A stretch of 64,000 nt of DNA from VAZQ01 sp963712565 (GCA_963712565.1 CAVQIP010000027.1:11280-75279), one strand, 5' to 3'. Positions 26,835 to 36,548 are shown, numbered from the stretch's first letter. The notes: generated by a model not told the origin, from the letters alone. A program made the numbers and translations.

Positions 26835-26866
26835 GCAGGTGGTGGATGCGCACCGAGGAGGCTTTC

Positions 26867-27121
26867 ATGCGAACCATCGTTCTCGTCGCGGCCGTGCTCG
26901 CCGCCCTGTCCGTGACCAGCGTCAATGCACGTGCCGACGGAGCGTGGTGCACGTACGATAGCAAGGGCGGCACGAATTGCGGCTTTCACAGCTATGCGCA
27001 ATGCGCGGCGAACCTGCGGGGCATCGGCGGTAGTTGCGCTCCTAATCCAGCCTTCCAGGGCTCTAGCCGTGGCTCGCAGCCGTCCGTCCGGGACTCGCGG
27101 CGGCGCACCCTCGACTATTAG
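26867..27121 (+). CDS. Small secreted Cys-rich protein, DUF3551 family (third copy)
   Basis: An 84-aa protein with a signal peptide (MRTIVLVAAVLAALSVTSV, cleavage near ARAD). The mature pattern is WCTYDSKGGTNCGFHSYAQC followed by LRGIGGSCAPNP. ATG 26867 has GAGGAGG at 26855-26861. An in-frame ATG at 26846 would leave almost no leader after the -10 box at 26829. It ends 3 bases before the convergent DUF1467 gene. It is a paralogue of the tandem pair near 22.1-22.7 kb, but on the other strand. Function unknown. Confidence 0.75.
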   Translation: MRTIVLVAAVLAALSVTSVNARADGAWCTYDSKGGTNCGFHSYAQCAANLRGIGGSCAPNPAFQGSSRGSQPSVRDSRRRTLDY

Positions 27122-27124
27122 ACT

Positions 27125-27397
27125 TTAGCGCGGCACAACACCGATCAGCGCCGCGAGATCGTCGAGCGCGATCAGTCGGTAGGCATAGACGACGTACCAG
27201 AGCGCGAATACGACCCCCGCGACGATCGTCGTCCAGGCGAGCTTGCGCTTGACGTTCGGGATGACCGGCGCGCCGGGATCGCTGCCGGGTGCGATCGCGC
27301 CGCTTTCCTGTTGGCTGCGAACGCCCCAAGGAAGAATGGCGAACAGCACCATCCACCAGATGATGAAATAGATCGCGATTGCAGTCGCCAGCGACAT
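27125..27397 (-). CDS. DUF1467 family two-span membrane protein
   Basis: A 90-aa protein with two membrane segments: YFIIWWMVLFAILPWGV at 10-26 and TIVAGVVFALWYVVYAY in the second half. A short polar linker between them contains ESGAIAPGSDPGAP. This matches DUF1467 proteins, which in alphaproteobacteria are commonly found just downstream of the methylmalonyl-CoA epimerase gene, as here. No biochemical role is known. The stop codon is 3 bases from the convergent DUF3551 stop. Confidence 0.8.
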   Translation of the reverse strand: MSLATAIAIYFIIWWMVLFAILPWGVRSQQESGAIAPGSDPGAPVIPNVKRKLAWTTIVAGVVFALWYVVYAYRLIALDDLAALIGVVPR

Positions 27398-27528
27398 CGA
27401 TCGGCTTCGCTCTTGGTAGTCGCGCCGAGTGTGAAAAGTGGATTGCGTTCACCGGAAAGGCGCGACGGTAGCCGGCCTGTCGATAACGGCTCGCCGCTCG
27501 CTGCGCCAGCCGTGTTTTTGCAACTCCG

Positions 27529-27933
<405 letters not shown>

Positions 27934-28037
27934 GTCGTATTCTCCCGCCACTACGCGTCATTCATTGCTAGCGAGCTTGCTAGGGCGATGCCATCGCATG
28001 TTCCACACCACGGAAACCATTGCCCGCAGCGCCACGA

Positions 28038-29708
28038 CTAAACCTCGAGCACATGCACGTGGCACGACGGCTTTTTGTTCCACGCGGCGCTGAGCGCGGC
28101 GCGTACGGCGCGCCGTATCGCTTCAGCGACAGCTTCAGGATCGCGCCGACGCGAACGCGGCATCGACTCGAACGCCTCGACAGCGGCGTCATAGGCGATG
28201 TCCTCGAACTTATGTCCGAGAGCGTCTGCTTCGGGAATGCCGGTCAGCGTCACCCTCGGATCGCCGATCAGCTCGCCGCGTGCGCTGACCGCGAGCGCGA
28301 TCGAAACCACCCCGGCAAAACCGAGCCGGCGGCGATCGGCAACCGTGCGCTCCTCGGCGCTGACCAGGAGTGAGCCGTCCTTGTAGAGCCGTCCCGCGGG
28401 CACCTCATCGATCTTTGCGGGGCCGCCAGGCGCCAGCCGCACCAGTTCGCCGTCGCGGCACAGCATCACTTTGCCGACGCCTGCGCGGCGCGCGAGCTTG
28501 GCATGCTCGGCCATGTGCAACGGCTCGCCATGCACCGGGATCAGGATTTGCGGCCGCACCCAACCGATCATGTCCTCGAGCTCGGCCACCCGCGGATGGC
28601 CGGAGACATGTACCAGGTGGGTGCGATCGGTGATCACCTCGATGCCTTGAGCGACAAGGCCGTTGATCACGCGCATGACCGCCTTTTCATTGCCGGGAAT
28701 GGCGCGGGAAGAGAAGATCACGCGGTCGCCGCGCGAAAAGGCGACCTCGGGATGATCGTCTTGGGCGATGCGCGACAGCGCCGCACGCGGCTCACCCTGG
28801 CTGCCGGTGCAGAGCGCCAGCACCTTGTCCGGCGGCAGGTGCCCGTAGATCTCGACGGAACGAAAGTCCTGGATGCCGTCGAGATAGCCGGTCTCGCGCG
28901 CGACCTGGGAGATGCGCTCCATGGCGCGGCCGACCAAGACGACTTCGCGCTCGCAGGCCGCGGCCGCTTGTGCCACCGCACGCAGGCGCGCGACGTTGGA
29001 GGCGAAGGTCGTGACCGCGACCCGCGCGGGCGCGGTCCGGATGAGGTCGGCGAGGCATTTTGCGACGTCGGCTTCGGAAGGGGACCGGCCCTCGCGGAAT
29101 GCATTGGTAGAATCCCCGATCAGCGCGAGACAGCCTTCGTTGCCGAGCGCGCGCAGCCTTGCTTCGTCGGTCGGCGGGCCGATCACGGGCGTCGGGTCGA
29201 TCTTCCAATCGCCGGTGTGGAGCACGGCGCCGAGCGGCGTGCGGATGATCAGGCCGTTCGATTCCGGGATCGAATGTGCCATGGACACGAACTCGATATC
29301 GAATGGACCGAGCCCGAATCGGCCGCCGAGCGGCACGATATTTGTCGGGATTACGGGCGCAGCCGGCTCACTCTCGCGCTTGGCTTGCAGCAGCGCCGCG
29401 GTGAACGGCGTGGCATAGACCGGGAGCTCGAGCCGTGGCCACAGGTCGAGCAACGCACCGAAATGATCCTCGTGTGCGTGGGTCAGCACGATGCCGAGAA
29501 CATTGCGGCGCTCCTCCACCAGATAGCGGATGTCCGGCAGAATAACGTCGACCCCGGGCAGAGCGTCATCGGCAAAAGCTACGCCGAAATCGACCGCGAT
29601 CCATTGCCGCCGATGCTCGTCGCCGAGCCCGTAGAGCGCGAGATTCATGCCGATCTCGCCGACCCCGCCGAGCGGCGCGAAAACGAGTTCATCGGAGGGG
29701 GATACCAT
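28038..29708 (-). CDS. rnj: Ribonuclease J
   Basis: A 556-aa metallo-beta-lactamase / beta-CASP nuclease that acts as a 5'-3' exonuclease and endonuclease in RNA decay and rRNA maturation. The zinc motif THAHEDH places His77, His79, Asp81 and His82. Further landmarks are AVTTFASNVARLRAV, CTGSQGEPRAALSRI and the HVSGHP motif of the beta-CASP domain. The C-terminal domain is present. RNase J coexists with RNase E in many alphaproteobacteria. It is transcribed after birA with a 12-base gap. Confidence 0.95.
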   Translation of the reverse strand: MVSPSDELVFAPLGGVGEIGMNLALYGLGDEHRRQWIAVDFGVAFADDALPGVDVILPDIRYLVEERRNVLGIVLTHAHEDHFGALLDLWPRLELPVYATPFTAALLQAKRESEPAAPVIPTNIVPLGGRFGLGPFDIEFVSMAHSIPESNGLIIRTPLGAVLHTGDWKIDPTPVIGPPTDEARLRALGNEGCLALIGDSTNAFREGRSPSEADVAKCLADLIRTAPARVAVTTFASNVARLRAVAQAAAACEREVVLVGRAMERISQVARETGYLDGIQDFRSVEIYGHLPPDKVLALCTGSQGEPRAALSRIAQDDHPEVAFSRGDRVIFSSRAIPGNEKAVMRVINGLVAQGIEVITDRTHLVHVSGHPRVAELEDMIGWVRPQILIPVHGEPLHMAEHAKLARRAGVGKVMLCRDGELVRLAPGGPAKIDEVPAGRLYKDGSLLVSAEERTVADRRRLGFAGVVSIALAVSARGELIGDPRVTLTGIPEADALGHKFEDIAYDAAVEAFESMPRSRRRDPEAVAEAIRRAVRAALSAAWNKKPSCHVHVLEV

Positions 29709-29720
29709 GGCGTGTCTCGA

Positions 29721-30497
29721 TCAACTCGCCTTGTCGGCGCAGCGGGTCGTGGCGATGAAGACATCGCCGGCAGAGATGGTCATGGCGTTCCCGTCGGACA
29801 ACCGCAGCACCAAGCCGCCGGCCTCGTCGAGCGCTTCGAAACGGCCGATGAGTTCGCGTTCGGCAACCCGCACGCGCACGTTTTCGCCCAGCCCGGCTGC
29901 GCGCGCGAGCCAGTCGGCGCGGATGGTAGAGAAGCCCAGGCCGGCGTTCCATTGCGCAATGCGGACCGGCATCTTGACCGAGAGCGCGCTAAACAGCGCC
30001 GCGCACGAAATCGGAGCGCCGGCGGCGGAGAGATCGGTCGCGGGATACTCAATATCCGCCGGGTGGCTTGCGCAATTGACGCCTATCCCGATCGCAACGG
30101 CGGGCTGTCCCCCGCTCTCCCCCTCGATCAGGATGCCGGCAAACTTTTCGCTCTTGAGGAGAAGATCGTTCGGCCATTTGATCGCCAGCGCTGGCTCGAG
30201 CTGCGGGGCGACTTCCAAGACGGCATCATGGACGCCAAGCGCTGCGACGAACGAAAGCTGCGGCCAGCGCTCGGGCGCCGACCCGGTGAGCAACAAGCTG
30301 GCGTAGAGATTGCCAGGCTGTGATATCCACTGGCGCCCACGCCGGCCGCGGCCCGCGGTCTGCCGTTCCGCCGTGATCCAGAGCGGGCCCCGTTCGCCTG
30401 CACGCGCCAGGCTCAAGGCCTCGGCGTTGGTCGACCCGAGCACGTCGTGCGCCACAAGCCGCACGCTCGCCGCGGTCGCCCTGGGCTCCAGTTTCAT
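29721..30497 (-). CDS. birA: Biotin--[acetyl-CoA-carboxylase] ligase BirA (no DNA-binding domain)
   Basis: A 258-aa enzyme that attaches biotin to carboxylase carrier domains. The GSTNAEA motif (21-27), the ATP/biotin loop RQTAGRGRRGRQW (45-57), and AIKWPNDLLLK with the catalytic lysine are present. No N-terminal helix-turn-helix precedes them, so it should not act as a biotin repressor. It follows nuoN by 16 bases, a placement common in Hyphomicrobiales. Confidence 0.94.
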   Translation of the reverse strand: MKLEPRATAASVRLVAHDVLGSTNAEALSLARAGERGPLWITAERQTAGRGRRGRQWISQPGNLYASLLLTGSAPERWPQLSFVAALGVHDAVLEVAPQLEPALAIKWPNDLLLKSEKFAGILIEGESGGQPAVAIGIGVNCASHPADIEYPATDLSAAGAPISCAALFSALSVKMPVRIAQWNAGLGFSTIRADWLARAAGLGENVRVRVAERELIGRFEALDEAGGLVLRLSDGNAMTISAGDVFIATTRCADKAS

Positions 30498-30513
30498 TCA
30501 GAGCAGGCTTTCC

Positions 30514-31965
30514 TCAGAACAGCGACTTAGCCGCCGCATTGGCCGCCTCGATCAGCGGGCTCGGATAGATGAAGAACAGGAGATTGAATAGGCCGGTGAC
30601 CGCGAGCACGGCCTTAAGTTCATGCGGCATCGGCTCGAACGGCTTGGCCGGTTCGTCGAAATAGATGACTTTCACGATCGCCAGATAGTAGTAGGCGCCC
30701 ACTACGCTGGTGACCACCCCGATCACGGCGAGCGTGAACAGTCCCGCCTTGATGGCCGCCAAGAATACGTAAAACTTGGCGAAAAAACCCGCGAGCGGCG
30801 GAATGCCGGCGAGCGAAAACAACAGCATGGCGAGGAAAAATGCCATCGTGGGCTGGGTGCGCGCAAGCCCGGCGAGATCGCTGATGTCTTCCACCATCTG
30901 CCCGTCGCGGCGCATCGAGAGAATGCAGGCGAACGTTCCGAGGGTCATGGCAACGTAGATCGTCATGTAGACCAGCACGCCCCGCACGCCCTCCTCGGTG
31001 CCGGCGGCGAGCCCGATCAGCGCGAAGCCCATATGGCCGATTGATGAGTAAGCCATCAGGCGTTTGATGTTGCGCTGGCCGATGGCTGCGAAAGCGCCGA
31101 GCGCCATCGAGGCGATGGCGACGAACACCACGATCTGCTGCCATTGCGTCAACATGCCAGGAAACGCCACCATCGTGGTGCGCACGAACATGGCAATGCC
31201 GGCGACCTTGGGCGCGGCGGCGAAAAAGGCGGTGATCGGCGTCGGCGCACCCTCGTAGACATCGGGTGTCCACATATGGAACGGCACCGCGGAGACCTTG
31301 AAGCAGAAGCCGGCGAACAAGAATACGAGCCCGAACACGAGCCCAAGACTTCCGCGGCCGGCGCTTGTCTGCCCGGCCGCCTCGGCGATGCCGGCAAAGT
31401 TCACTGTGCCGGTGAACCCGTACACCAGCGACGCACCGTAAAGCAGCATGCCGGAAGACAGGGCGCCGAGGACGAAATATTTGAGCCCGGCCTCGGTCGA
31501 GCGCACGGAATCGCGATTGATGGCAGCGACCACGTAGAGCGCAAGGCTCATCAATTCGAGCCCGAGATAGAGCGCGATCAGGTCGGCGGCCGAGATCAGC
31601 ATCATCATGCCGGTAGTCGAGAGCAGGATCAGGATCGAATATTCAAACTTTCGCTGCTTCTCGGCCGCGAGATAAGTGGACGACATCAGGATCGCAGCCG
31701 CCGATCCGGTCAAAGCCAGAAGCTTGAGAAAGCGGGCAAAGTCATCGACGACGAAGCTGCCGCCGAAGGTCACAAGCTTGCCCGCGGGTAAGCCAACAAT
31801 GATGACACCGGTGAGGATCAACAGCACAATGGCGGCACCGTCGATGCCCTTGCTCGCCTGCTCGCCGCGAAACGCGCCGACCATCAGCAGCACCATGGCG
31901 CCGACAGCGAGCACGATTTCCGGCAGAGCCGGCAGCAACGCGGGAATTTCCACGGTCTCGATCAT
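30514..31965 (-). CDS. nuoN: NADH-quinone oxidoreductase subunit N
   Basis: A 483-aa antiporter-like membrane subunit of complex I. About 14 hydrophobic segments are seen. Key charged residues of the proton path are visible: LYLGLELMSLALYV with the glutamate in the fifth span, the FKVSAVPFHMWTPDVYEG lysine-containing helix, and the later NIKRLMAYSSIGHMGF block. It is the last nuo gene; birA follows. Confidence 0.96.
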   Translation of the reverse strand: MIETVEIPALLPALPEIVLAVGAMVLLMVGAFRGEQASKGIDGAAIVLLILTGVIIVGLPAGKLVTFGGSFVVDDFARFLKLLALTGSAAAILMSSTYLAAEKQRKFEYSILILLSTTGMMMLISAADLIALYLGLELMSLALYVVAAINRDSVRSTEAGLKYFVLGALSSGMLLYGASLVYGFTGTVNFAGIAEAAGQTSAGRGSLGLVFGLVFLFAGFCFKVSAVPFHMWTPDVYEGAPTPITAFFAAAPKVAGIAMFVRTTMVAFPGMLTQWQQIVVFVAIASMALGAFAAIGQRNIKRLMAYSSIGHMGFALIGLAAGTEEGVRGVLVYMTIYVAMTLGTFACILSMRRDGQMVEDISDLAGLARTQPTMAFFLAMLLFSLAGIPPLAGFFAKFYVFLAAIKAGLFTLAVIGVVTSVVGAYYYLAIVKVIYFDEPAKPFEPMPHELKAVLAVTGLFNLLFFIYPSPLIEAANAAAKSLF

Positions 31966-31987
31966 CGGCGGATTTCGGGGCCTCCGG

Positions 31988-33499
31988 TCAATGCGCCAGC
32001 AAGGCGGCGGCTTTTGCCGCCCCCAGCGCGCGGTCGTAATTCTCGAGCAGCTGTGCCACCGAAGCCGCCGACATATCGAGCACCGGCTTGGGATAGATGC
32101 CGAGCAGGATCGTGAGCACGACCAGCGGACCGAGCGTGATGATCTCGCGATAGTCGAGGTCTTTTATCGCCGCCAGGCTTGGCTTGGTGAGCGCACCAAA
32201 AATGACCTTGCGATAGAGCCACAGGGCGTAGGCCGCCGACAGGATGGTACCGGTCGTGGCCAGCGTCGCCACCCAGGTATTCACCCTGAACGTGCCGATC
32301 AGGGTGAGGAACTCGCCGATGAAGCCCGTGGTGCCCGGCAGCCCCACATTGGCCAGTGTGAACACCATGAAGGCCGCGGCATAGAGCGGCATGCGGTTGA
32401 CCAGCCCCCCGTAGGCCGCGATTTCGCGGGTATGCATGCGGTCATAGACGACGCCGACGCACAGAAACAACGCCGCCGATACGATGCCGTGAGAAATCAT
32501 CTGGAAGATTCCGCCGGCCACGCCCTGCGTGGTGGCGGCGAAGATGCCCATGGTGACGAAGCCCATATGCGCGACCGAGGAATAGGCGATGAGCTTCTTC
32601 ATGTCCTCCTGCACCAGCGCGACCAGCGACGTGTAGATCACGGCTACGATCGAAAGCGCGAACACCAGCGGGGCGAGATCCTGCGAGGCCGCTGGGAACA
32701 TCGGCAGCGAGAAGCGCAGGAAGCCGTATCCCCCCATCTTCAGCAGGATCGCGGCTAGGATCACCGAGCCCGCGGTCGGCGCCTCGACGTGAGCATCCGG
32801 CAGCCAGGTATGCACCGGCCACATCGGCAGCTTCACCGCGAACGAGGCGAAGAACGCGAGCCACGCCCAGGTCTGCAGGCCGCGCGGGAATCCGTGGCGC
32901 AGCAGCGCCGGGATCTCGGTCGTGCCGGCATCCCAGTACATCGCCATGATGGCGAGCAGCATCAGCACCGAGCCGAGCAGGGTGTAGAGGAAGAACTTGA
33001 AGCTGGCATAGACGCGACGCGGGCCGCCCCAGACCCCGATGATCAGGAACATGGGAATGAGGCCGCCCTCGAAGAACAGGTAGAACACCACGAGGTCGAG
33101 CGCAGCGAAGGTGCCGACCATCAGGGTCTCGAGCACCAGGAAGGCGACCATGTATTCCTTGACGCGCTGCTGGATCGGCAACCAGCTGGCGATGATGCAG
33201 ACCGGCATCAAGGCGGTCGTGAGAATGACGAAAGGCAGCGAGATGCCGTCGACGCCCATGTGATAGGTGATCGCGCCACCGAGCCACGGCCGTTTTTCGA
33301 CGAACTGGAACTCGGCCGAAGACGGGTCGAAGCGGTAGAGCAGGATCAGCGACACCGCGAAGGTGATCAGCGTGGTCCAGAGTGCAACCCAGCGCGCATT
33401 GCGCTTCTCCGCCTCGTCGTCGCCGCCCATCATCACGATGAACAGCGCACCGGCGAGCGGCAGGAAGGTCGTGACGGAGAGAATCGGCCAACTCATCAT
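31988..33499 (-). CDS. nuoM: NADH-quinone oxidoreductase subunit M
   Basis: A 503-aa antiporter-like membrane subunit of complex I. The canonical blocks VVFYLFFEGGLIPMFLIIG, VKLPMWPVHTWLPDAHVEAP and DMKKLIAYSSVAHMGFV carry the glutamate and lysines of the proton path. The frame is open 188 codons upstream, but that part is the Arg-rich complement of nuoL coding sequence. ATG 33499 (MMSWPILSVTTFLPL) overlaps the nuoL stop by 4 bases and is the natural start. Confidence 0.95.
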   Translation of the reverse strand: MMSWPILSVTTFLPLAGALFIVMMGGDDEAEKRNARWVALWTTLITFAVSLILLYRFDPSSAEFQFVEKRPWLGGAITYHMGVDGISLPFVILTTALMPVCIIASWLPIQQRVKEYMVAFLVLETLMVGTFAALDLVVFYLFFEGGLIPMFLIIGVWGGPRRVYASFKFFLYTLLGSVLMLLAIMAMYWDAGTTEIPALLRHGFPRGLQTWAWLAFFASFAVKLPMWPVHTWLPDAHVEAPTAGSVILAAILLKMGGYGFLRFSLPMFPAASQDLAPLVFALSIVAVIYTSLVALVQEDMKKLIAYSSVAHMGFVTMGIFAATTQGVAGGIFQMISHGIVSAALFLCVGVVYDRMHTREIAAYGGLVNRMPLYAAAFMVFTLANVGLPGTTGFIGEFLTLIGTFRVNTWVATLATTGTILSAAYALWLYRKVIFGALTKPSLAAIKDLDYREIITLGPLVVLTILLGIYPKPVLDMSAASVAQLLENYDRALGAAKAAALLAH

Positions 33500-35589
33500 C
33501 CACCTGCCCGCATGCCGAACATGAACCAGGTGATGAGCGCCGCGACTCCGATCAGCATCGCGAAGGCATAGTGGTACAGATAGCCGGTCTGCAGCCGCAC
33601 GACGCCGCGCGTCACGTCGAGCACGCGCGCGGAGATGCCGTCGGGCCCCCAACCGTCGATCAGCCAGCCGTCGCCGTACTTCCACAACACGCGGCCCAGC
33701 CACAGGGTCGGGCGAACGATCAGGAAGTCGTAGATCTCGTCGAAGTACCACTTGTTGAGCAGGAATTTGTAGAGTGGCTGCTGCTGGCGCGCGAGCTCGA
33801 CCGGCAGCTCCGGGCGCCGGATGTAGAACTCCCAGGCGACGGCGAAACCGATCGCCATCATCACCGTGGGAGCGAGGCTGATCAGGTAGGGAATCTGGTG
33901 CATGTCCTCGAGGATGTGGTTGCTGGGCGCGAATTTGAGCGAATCGCCGAAAAATTCGCCGACCCCGTGGCCGACGAAGAGCTCCCTGAACGGATAGCCG
34001 GAGAAGACCGAACCGACGGCGAGAAAGCCGAGCGGGATCAACATCACCATCGGACTCTCGCACGCCGCATCGTAGTGATGGCGGTCGTGCGGGCTGCCGT
34101 GGAACGTCATCAAGATGAGCCGCCAGGAATAGAACGCGGTCAGCGCCGCCGCGATCGCGGTCATCCCGAAGGCATAGAGCGCCATCGGGTTCTTGCTCAC
34201 ATAAGCCGCCTCGATGATGGCGTCTTTGGAGAAATAGCCGGCGGTGAGCGGAAAGCCGGTCAGCGCCAGCGTGCCGATCACCATGGTCCAGTAAGTGAAC
34301 GGGATCTTGTCCTTGAGCCCGCCCATGCGCCGGATGTCCTGCTCGTGATGCATCGCGATGATCACCGAGCCGGAACCGAGGAACAGCAGTGCCTTGAAGA
34401 AGGCATGCGTGAACAAGTGGAACATGCCGACCGAATAGGCGCCAGTGCCCATCGCGACGAACATGTAGCCGAGCTGTGAGCAGGTCGAATAGGCAATGAT
34501 GCGCTTGATGTCGTTCTGCACCAGGGCAACCGTCGCGGCAAAAAATGCGGTGGTCGCGCCGATGAAGGTGACGAAGGTCTGCGCAGCAGGCGCCAAGTCG
34601 AACAGTGGCGAGAGCCGTGCGACCATGAACACGCCGGCCGTCACCATGGTGGCGGCGTGGATCAGCGCGGACACCGGCGTCGGCCCCTCCATGGCGTCCG
34701 GCAACCAGGTGTGCAGCAGGAACTGGGCCGATTTGCCCATGGCCCCCATGAACAGGAGCAGGCAGATCAGGGTAAGCGCGTCCACGTCCCAGGAGAGGAA
34801 ATGAATGGTCTTACCGGTGAGCGCGGGCGCCTGCGCGAAGACCGTGTCGAGGTCGACCGCGCCTGTCATCATGAACACCGCGAAGATACCGAGCGAAAAC
34901 CCGAAATCGCCGACGCGATTGACGATGAAGGCCTTGATCGCCGCGGCGTTCGCCTCCGGCTTGTGGTACCAGAAGCCGATGAGCAGATAGCTCATCAGTC
35001 CGACGCCCTCCCAGCCGAAGAACAGTTGCACGAGGTTGTCCGCCGTCACCAGCATCAGCATGGCGAAGGTGAACAGCGACAAATACGAGAAGAACCGCGG
35101 CCGGTAGGGGTCCTCCTCCATGTAGCCGATGGAATAGAGGTGGACGAAGGCCGAGATGGTGGTGACAACAACGAGCATGACCGCGGTGAGCGCGTCGATG
35201 CGCAGCGCCCAGTCGACCCTGAGATCGCCGGAAACCATCCAGGGGAACAGCTCGGCGTGGCTGCCGTGATGGCCGAATCCGACATCGACGAACGCCAACC
35301 ACGACAGCAGCATGGAGGCGAACAGGAACACCGTGGTGACGAGCTCGGCGGATCGCGAGCCGGCGGCCGGCTGCGGCTGCGCTTCCGCCTCGCCCTCGGA
35401 CGCAGCGATGACGACAGGCGTCCCGAGCGGCGACGGCGCGCCGCCCGGATGACTCTCCTCGCTCGCACCATGAATGTCGGCGCCGGAGGCCGGCGGGCCG
35501 CCGGGATGCCGCGCCCGCGCGCCGGCAAGCCCGATGAGGGCAGCGATGATCGCGCCGAGCAGCGGCAGAAAAACGATCGCGTAATACAT
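33496..35589 (-). CDS. nuoL: NADH-quinone oxidoreductase subunit L (with hydrophilic insertion)
   Basis: A 697-aa antiporter-like subunit of complex I. It includes LFFGWEGVGLMSYLLIGFWY, AQFLLHTWLPDAMEGPTPVS and DIKRIIAYSTCSQLGYMFV, then a C-terminal extension with the lateral helix region. Between the first hydrophobic segment (FLPLLGAIIAALIGL) and the second (ELVTTVFLFASMLLSW) sits an unusual polar stretch at about residues 23-85, rich in Pro, Gly, Ala, Ser and Glu. It is followed immediately by nuoM. Confidence 0.95.
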   Translation of the reverse strand: MYYAIVFLPLLGAIIAALIGLAGARARHPGGPPASGADIHGASEESHPGGAPSPLGTPVVIAASEGEAEAQPQPAAGSRSAELVTTVFLFASMLLSWLAFVDVGFGHHGSHAELFPWMVSGDLRVDWALRIDALTAVMLVVVTTISAFVHLYSIGYMEEDPYRPRFFSYLSLFTFAMLMLVTADNLVQLFFGWEGVGLMSYLLIGFWYHKPEANAAAIKAFIVNRVGDFGFSLGIFAVFMMTGAVDLDTVFAQAPALTGKTIHFLSWDVDALTLICLLLFMGAMGKSAQFLLHTWLPDAMEGPTPVSALIHAATMVTAGVFMVARLSPLFDLAPAAQTFVTFIGATTAFFAATVALVQNDIKRIIAYSTCSQLGYMFVAMGTGAYSVGMFHLFTHAFFKALLFLGSGSVIIAMHHEQDIRRMGGLKDKIPFTYWTMVIGTLALTGFPLTAGYFSKDAIIEAAYVSKNPMALYAFGMTAIAAALTAFYSWRLILMTFHGSPHDRHHYDAACESPMVMLIPLGFLAVGSVFSGYPFRELFVGHGVGEFFGDSLKFAPSNHILEDMHQIPYLISLAPTVMMAIGFAVAWEFYIRRPELPVELARQQQPLYKFLLNKWYFDEIYDFLIVRPTLWLGRVLWKYGDGWLIDGWGPDGISARVLDVTRGVVRLQTGYLYHYAFAMLIGVAALITWFMFGMRAGG

Positions 35590-35596
35590 GCCTCTC

Positions 35597-35905
35597 TCAG
35601 CCCTTCATGAGGTTGATATCCTCGACCGCGATCGAGCCGCGATTGCGGTAATAGGCGACCAGGATGGCGAGGCCGATGGCCGCTTCTGCCGCCGCTACCG
35701 TCAGCACGAGGAGGGCAAAGACTTGACCGACCAGGTCGCCCAGAAAGCTGGAGAAGGCAACGAGATTGACATTGACCGCCAGCAAAATCAGTTCAATCGA
35801 CATCAGGATGATGATCACGTTCTTACGGTTGAGGAAAATGCCGAAGATGCCGATCGTGAACAGGATGGCGGCGACCGTGAGATAATGGCCCAGGCCGATG
35901 GTCAT
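35597..35905 (-). CDS. nuoK: NADH-quinone oxidoreductase subunit K
   Basis: A 102-aa three-span subunit of complex I. MTIGLGHYLTVAAILFTIG begins the first helix. The second carries the conserved glutamate in LMSIELILLAVNVN, and AAAEAAIGLAILVAYYR has the second one. An in-frame upstream start adds a polar, motif-free leader that overlaps nuoJ, so ATG 35905 was chosen. Confidence 0.95.
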   Translation of the reverse strand: MTIGLGHYLTVAAILFTIGIFGIFLNRKNVIIILMSIELILLAVNVNLVAFSSFLGDLVGQVFALLVLTVAAAEAAIGLAILVAYYRNRGSIAVEDINLMKG

Positions 35906-35924
35906 AGCGTTCCCCCAAGAATTC

Positions 35925-36539
35925 CTACAGCCCTTGACCCGGCCGGACCTTGACGATGTCGATCGCGGTCGCCTTGGTGCGGGCGACCTGATCGGCGATG
36001 TTCTGGCGCTTGACATTAGGCTTGTGCTGCAGCGTCAAAACGATCGCTCCGATCATGGCGACCAGCAGCACGACGCCCGCGGCCTGGAAGAAATAAACAT
36101 AGCGTGTGTAGAGCACGTGCCCGAGCGCTTCGGCATTGAGCATCCTCGCGCTCGGCGGGATCGGCGTGGCGATCGCCTGTTGCACGTCGGGGCCGATCAC
36201 CCAGGTGCCCACCACCAGCACGAGTTCGAAGAGGAGGATGATGCCGACAAAGGCGCCGATCGGCAGGTATTGCAAAACGCCCTGACGCAGCTCGGCGAAG
36301 TCGACATCGAGCATCATCACGACGAACAGGAACAGCACCAGGACGGCGCCGACATAGACGATGATCAGGATCATCGCCAAAAACTCCGCGCCCATCAGGA
36401 TGAACAGCCCCGCCGCGTTGACGAAGGCGAGAATGAGAAACAGCACCGAATGCACGGGGTTCCTGGCCGCGATGACCATGAAGGCGGCGGCGATGCACAC
36501 GCCGGCGAATAAGTAAAAGAAGATCGCGGGAAGCATCAT
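35925..36539 (-). CDS. nuoJ: NADH-quinone oxidoreductase subunit J
   Basis: A 204-aa membrane subunit of complex I with five hydrophobic segments. The conserved third helix reads MILIIVYVGAVLVLFLFVVMM, which contains the pi-bulge region involved in coupling, followed by MLDVDFAELRQG. The C-terminal tail is positively charged (KPNVKRQNIADQVARTK). It starts 10 bases from the nuoI stop. Confidence 0.95.
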   Translation of the reverse strand: MMLPAIFFYLFAGVCIAAAFMVIAARNPVHSVLFLILAFVNAAGLFILMGAEFLAMILIIVYVGAVLVLFLFVVMMLDVDFAELRQGVLQYLPIGAFVGIILLFELVLVVGTWVIGPDVQQAIATPIPPSARMLNAEALGHVLYTRYVYFFQAAGVVLLVAMIGAIVLTLQHKPNVKRQNIADQVARTKATAIDIVKVRPGQGL

Positions 36540-36548
36540 TCCGCGACC

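Larger units (their letters stand above)
26331..26866. other. Long intergenic region with an orphan terminator and a promoter
   Basis: This lies between the divergent proS and DUF3551 genes. It holds a plus-strand intrinsic terminator (26686-26715) that no plus-strand protein gene explains, and a -10 box for the DUF3551 gene at 26829-26834. Open frames in it are Arg/Ser-rich without motifs. A non-coding RNA on the plus strand is a possibility (see findings). Confidence 0.5.

Noticed and set aside
26404..26973. A 189-codon minus frame in the proS-DUF3551 gap
   Set aside because: It is Arg/Ser-rich, crosses the intrinsic terminator and the DUF3551 gene, and has no motif.
32442..33503. A 353-codon minus-strand frame overlapping nuoM in another phase
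   Set aside because: The nuoM phase carries all family motifs and membrane helices; this frame is Arg/Asp-rich without structure.
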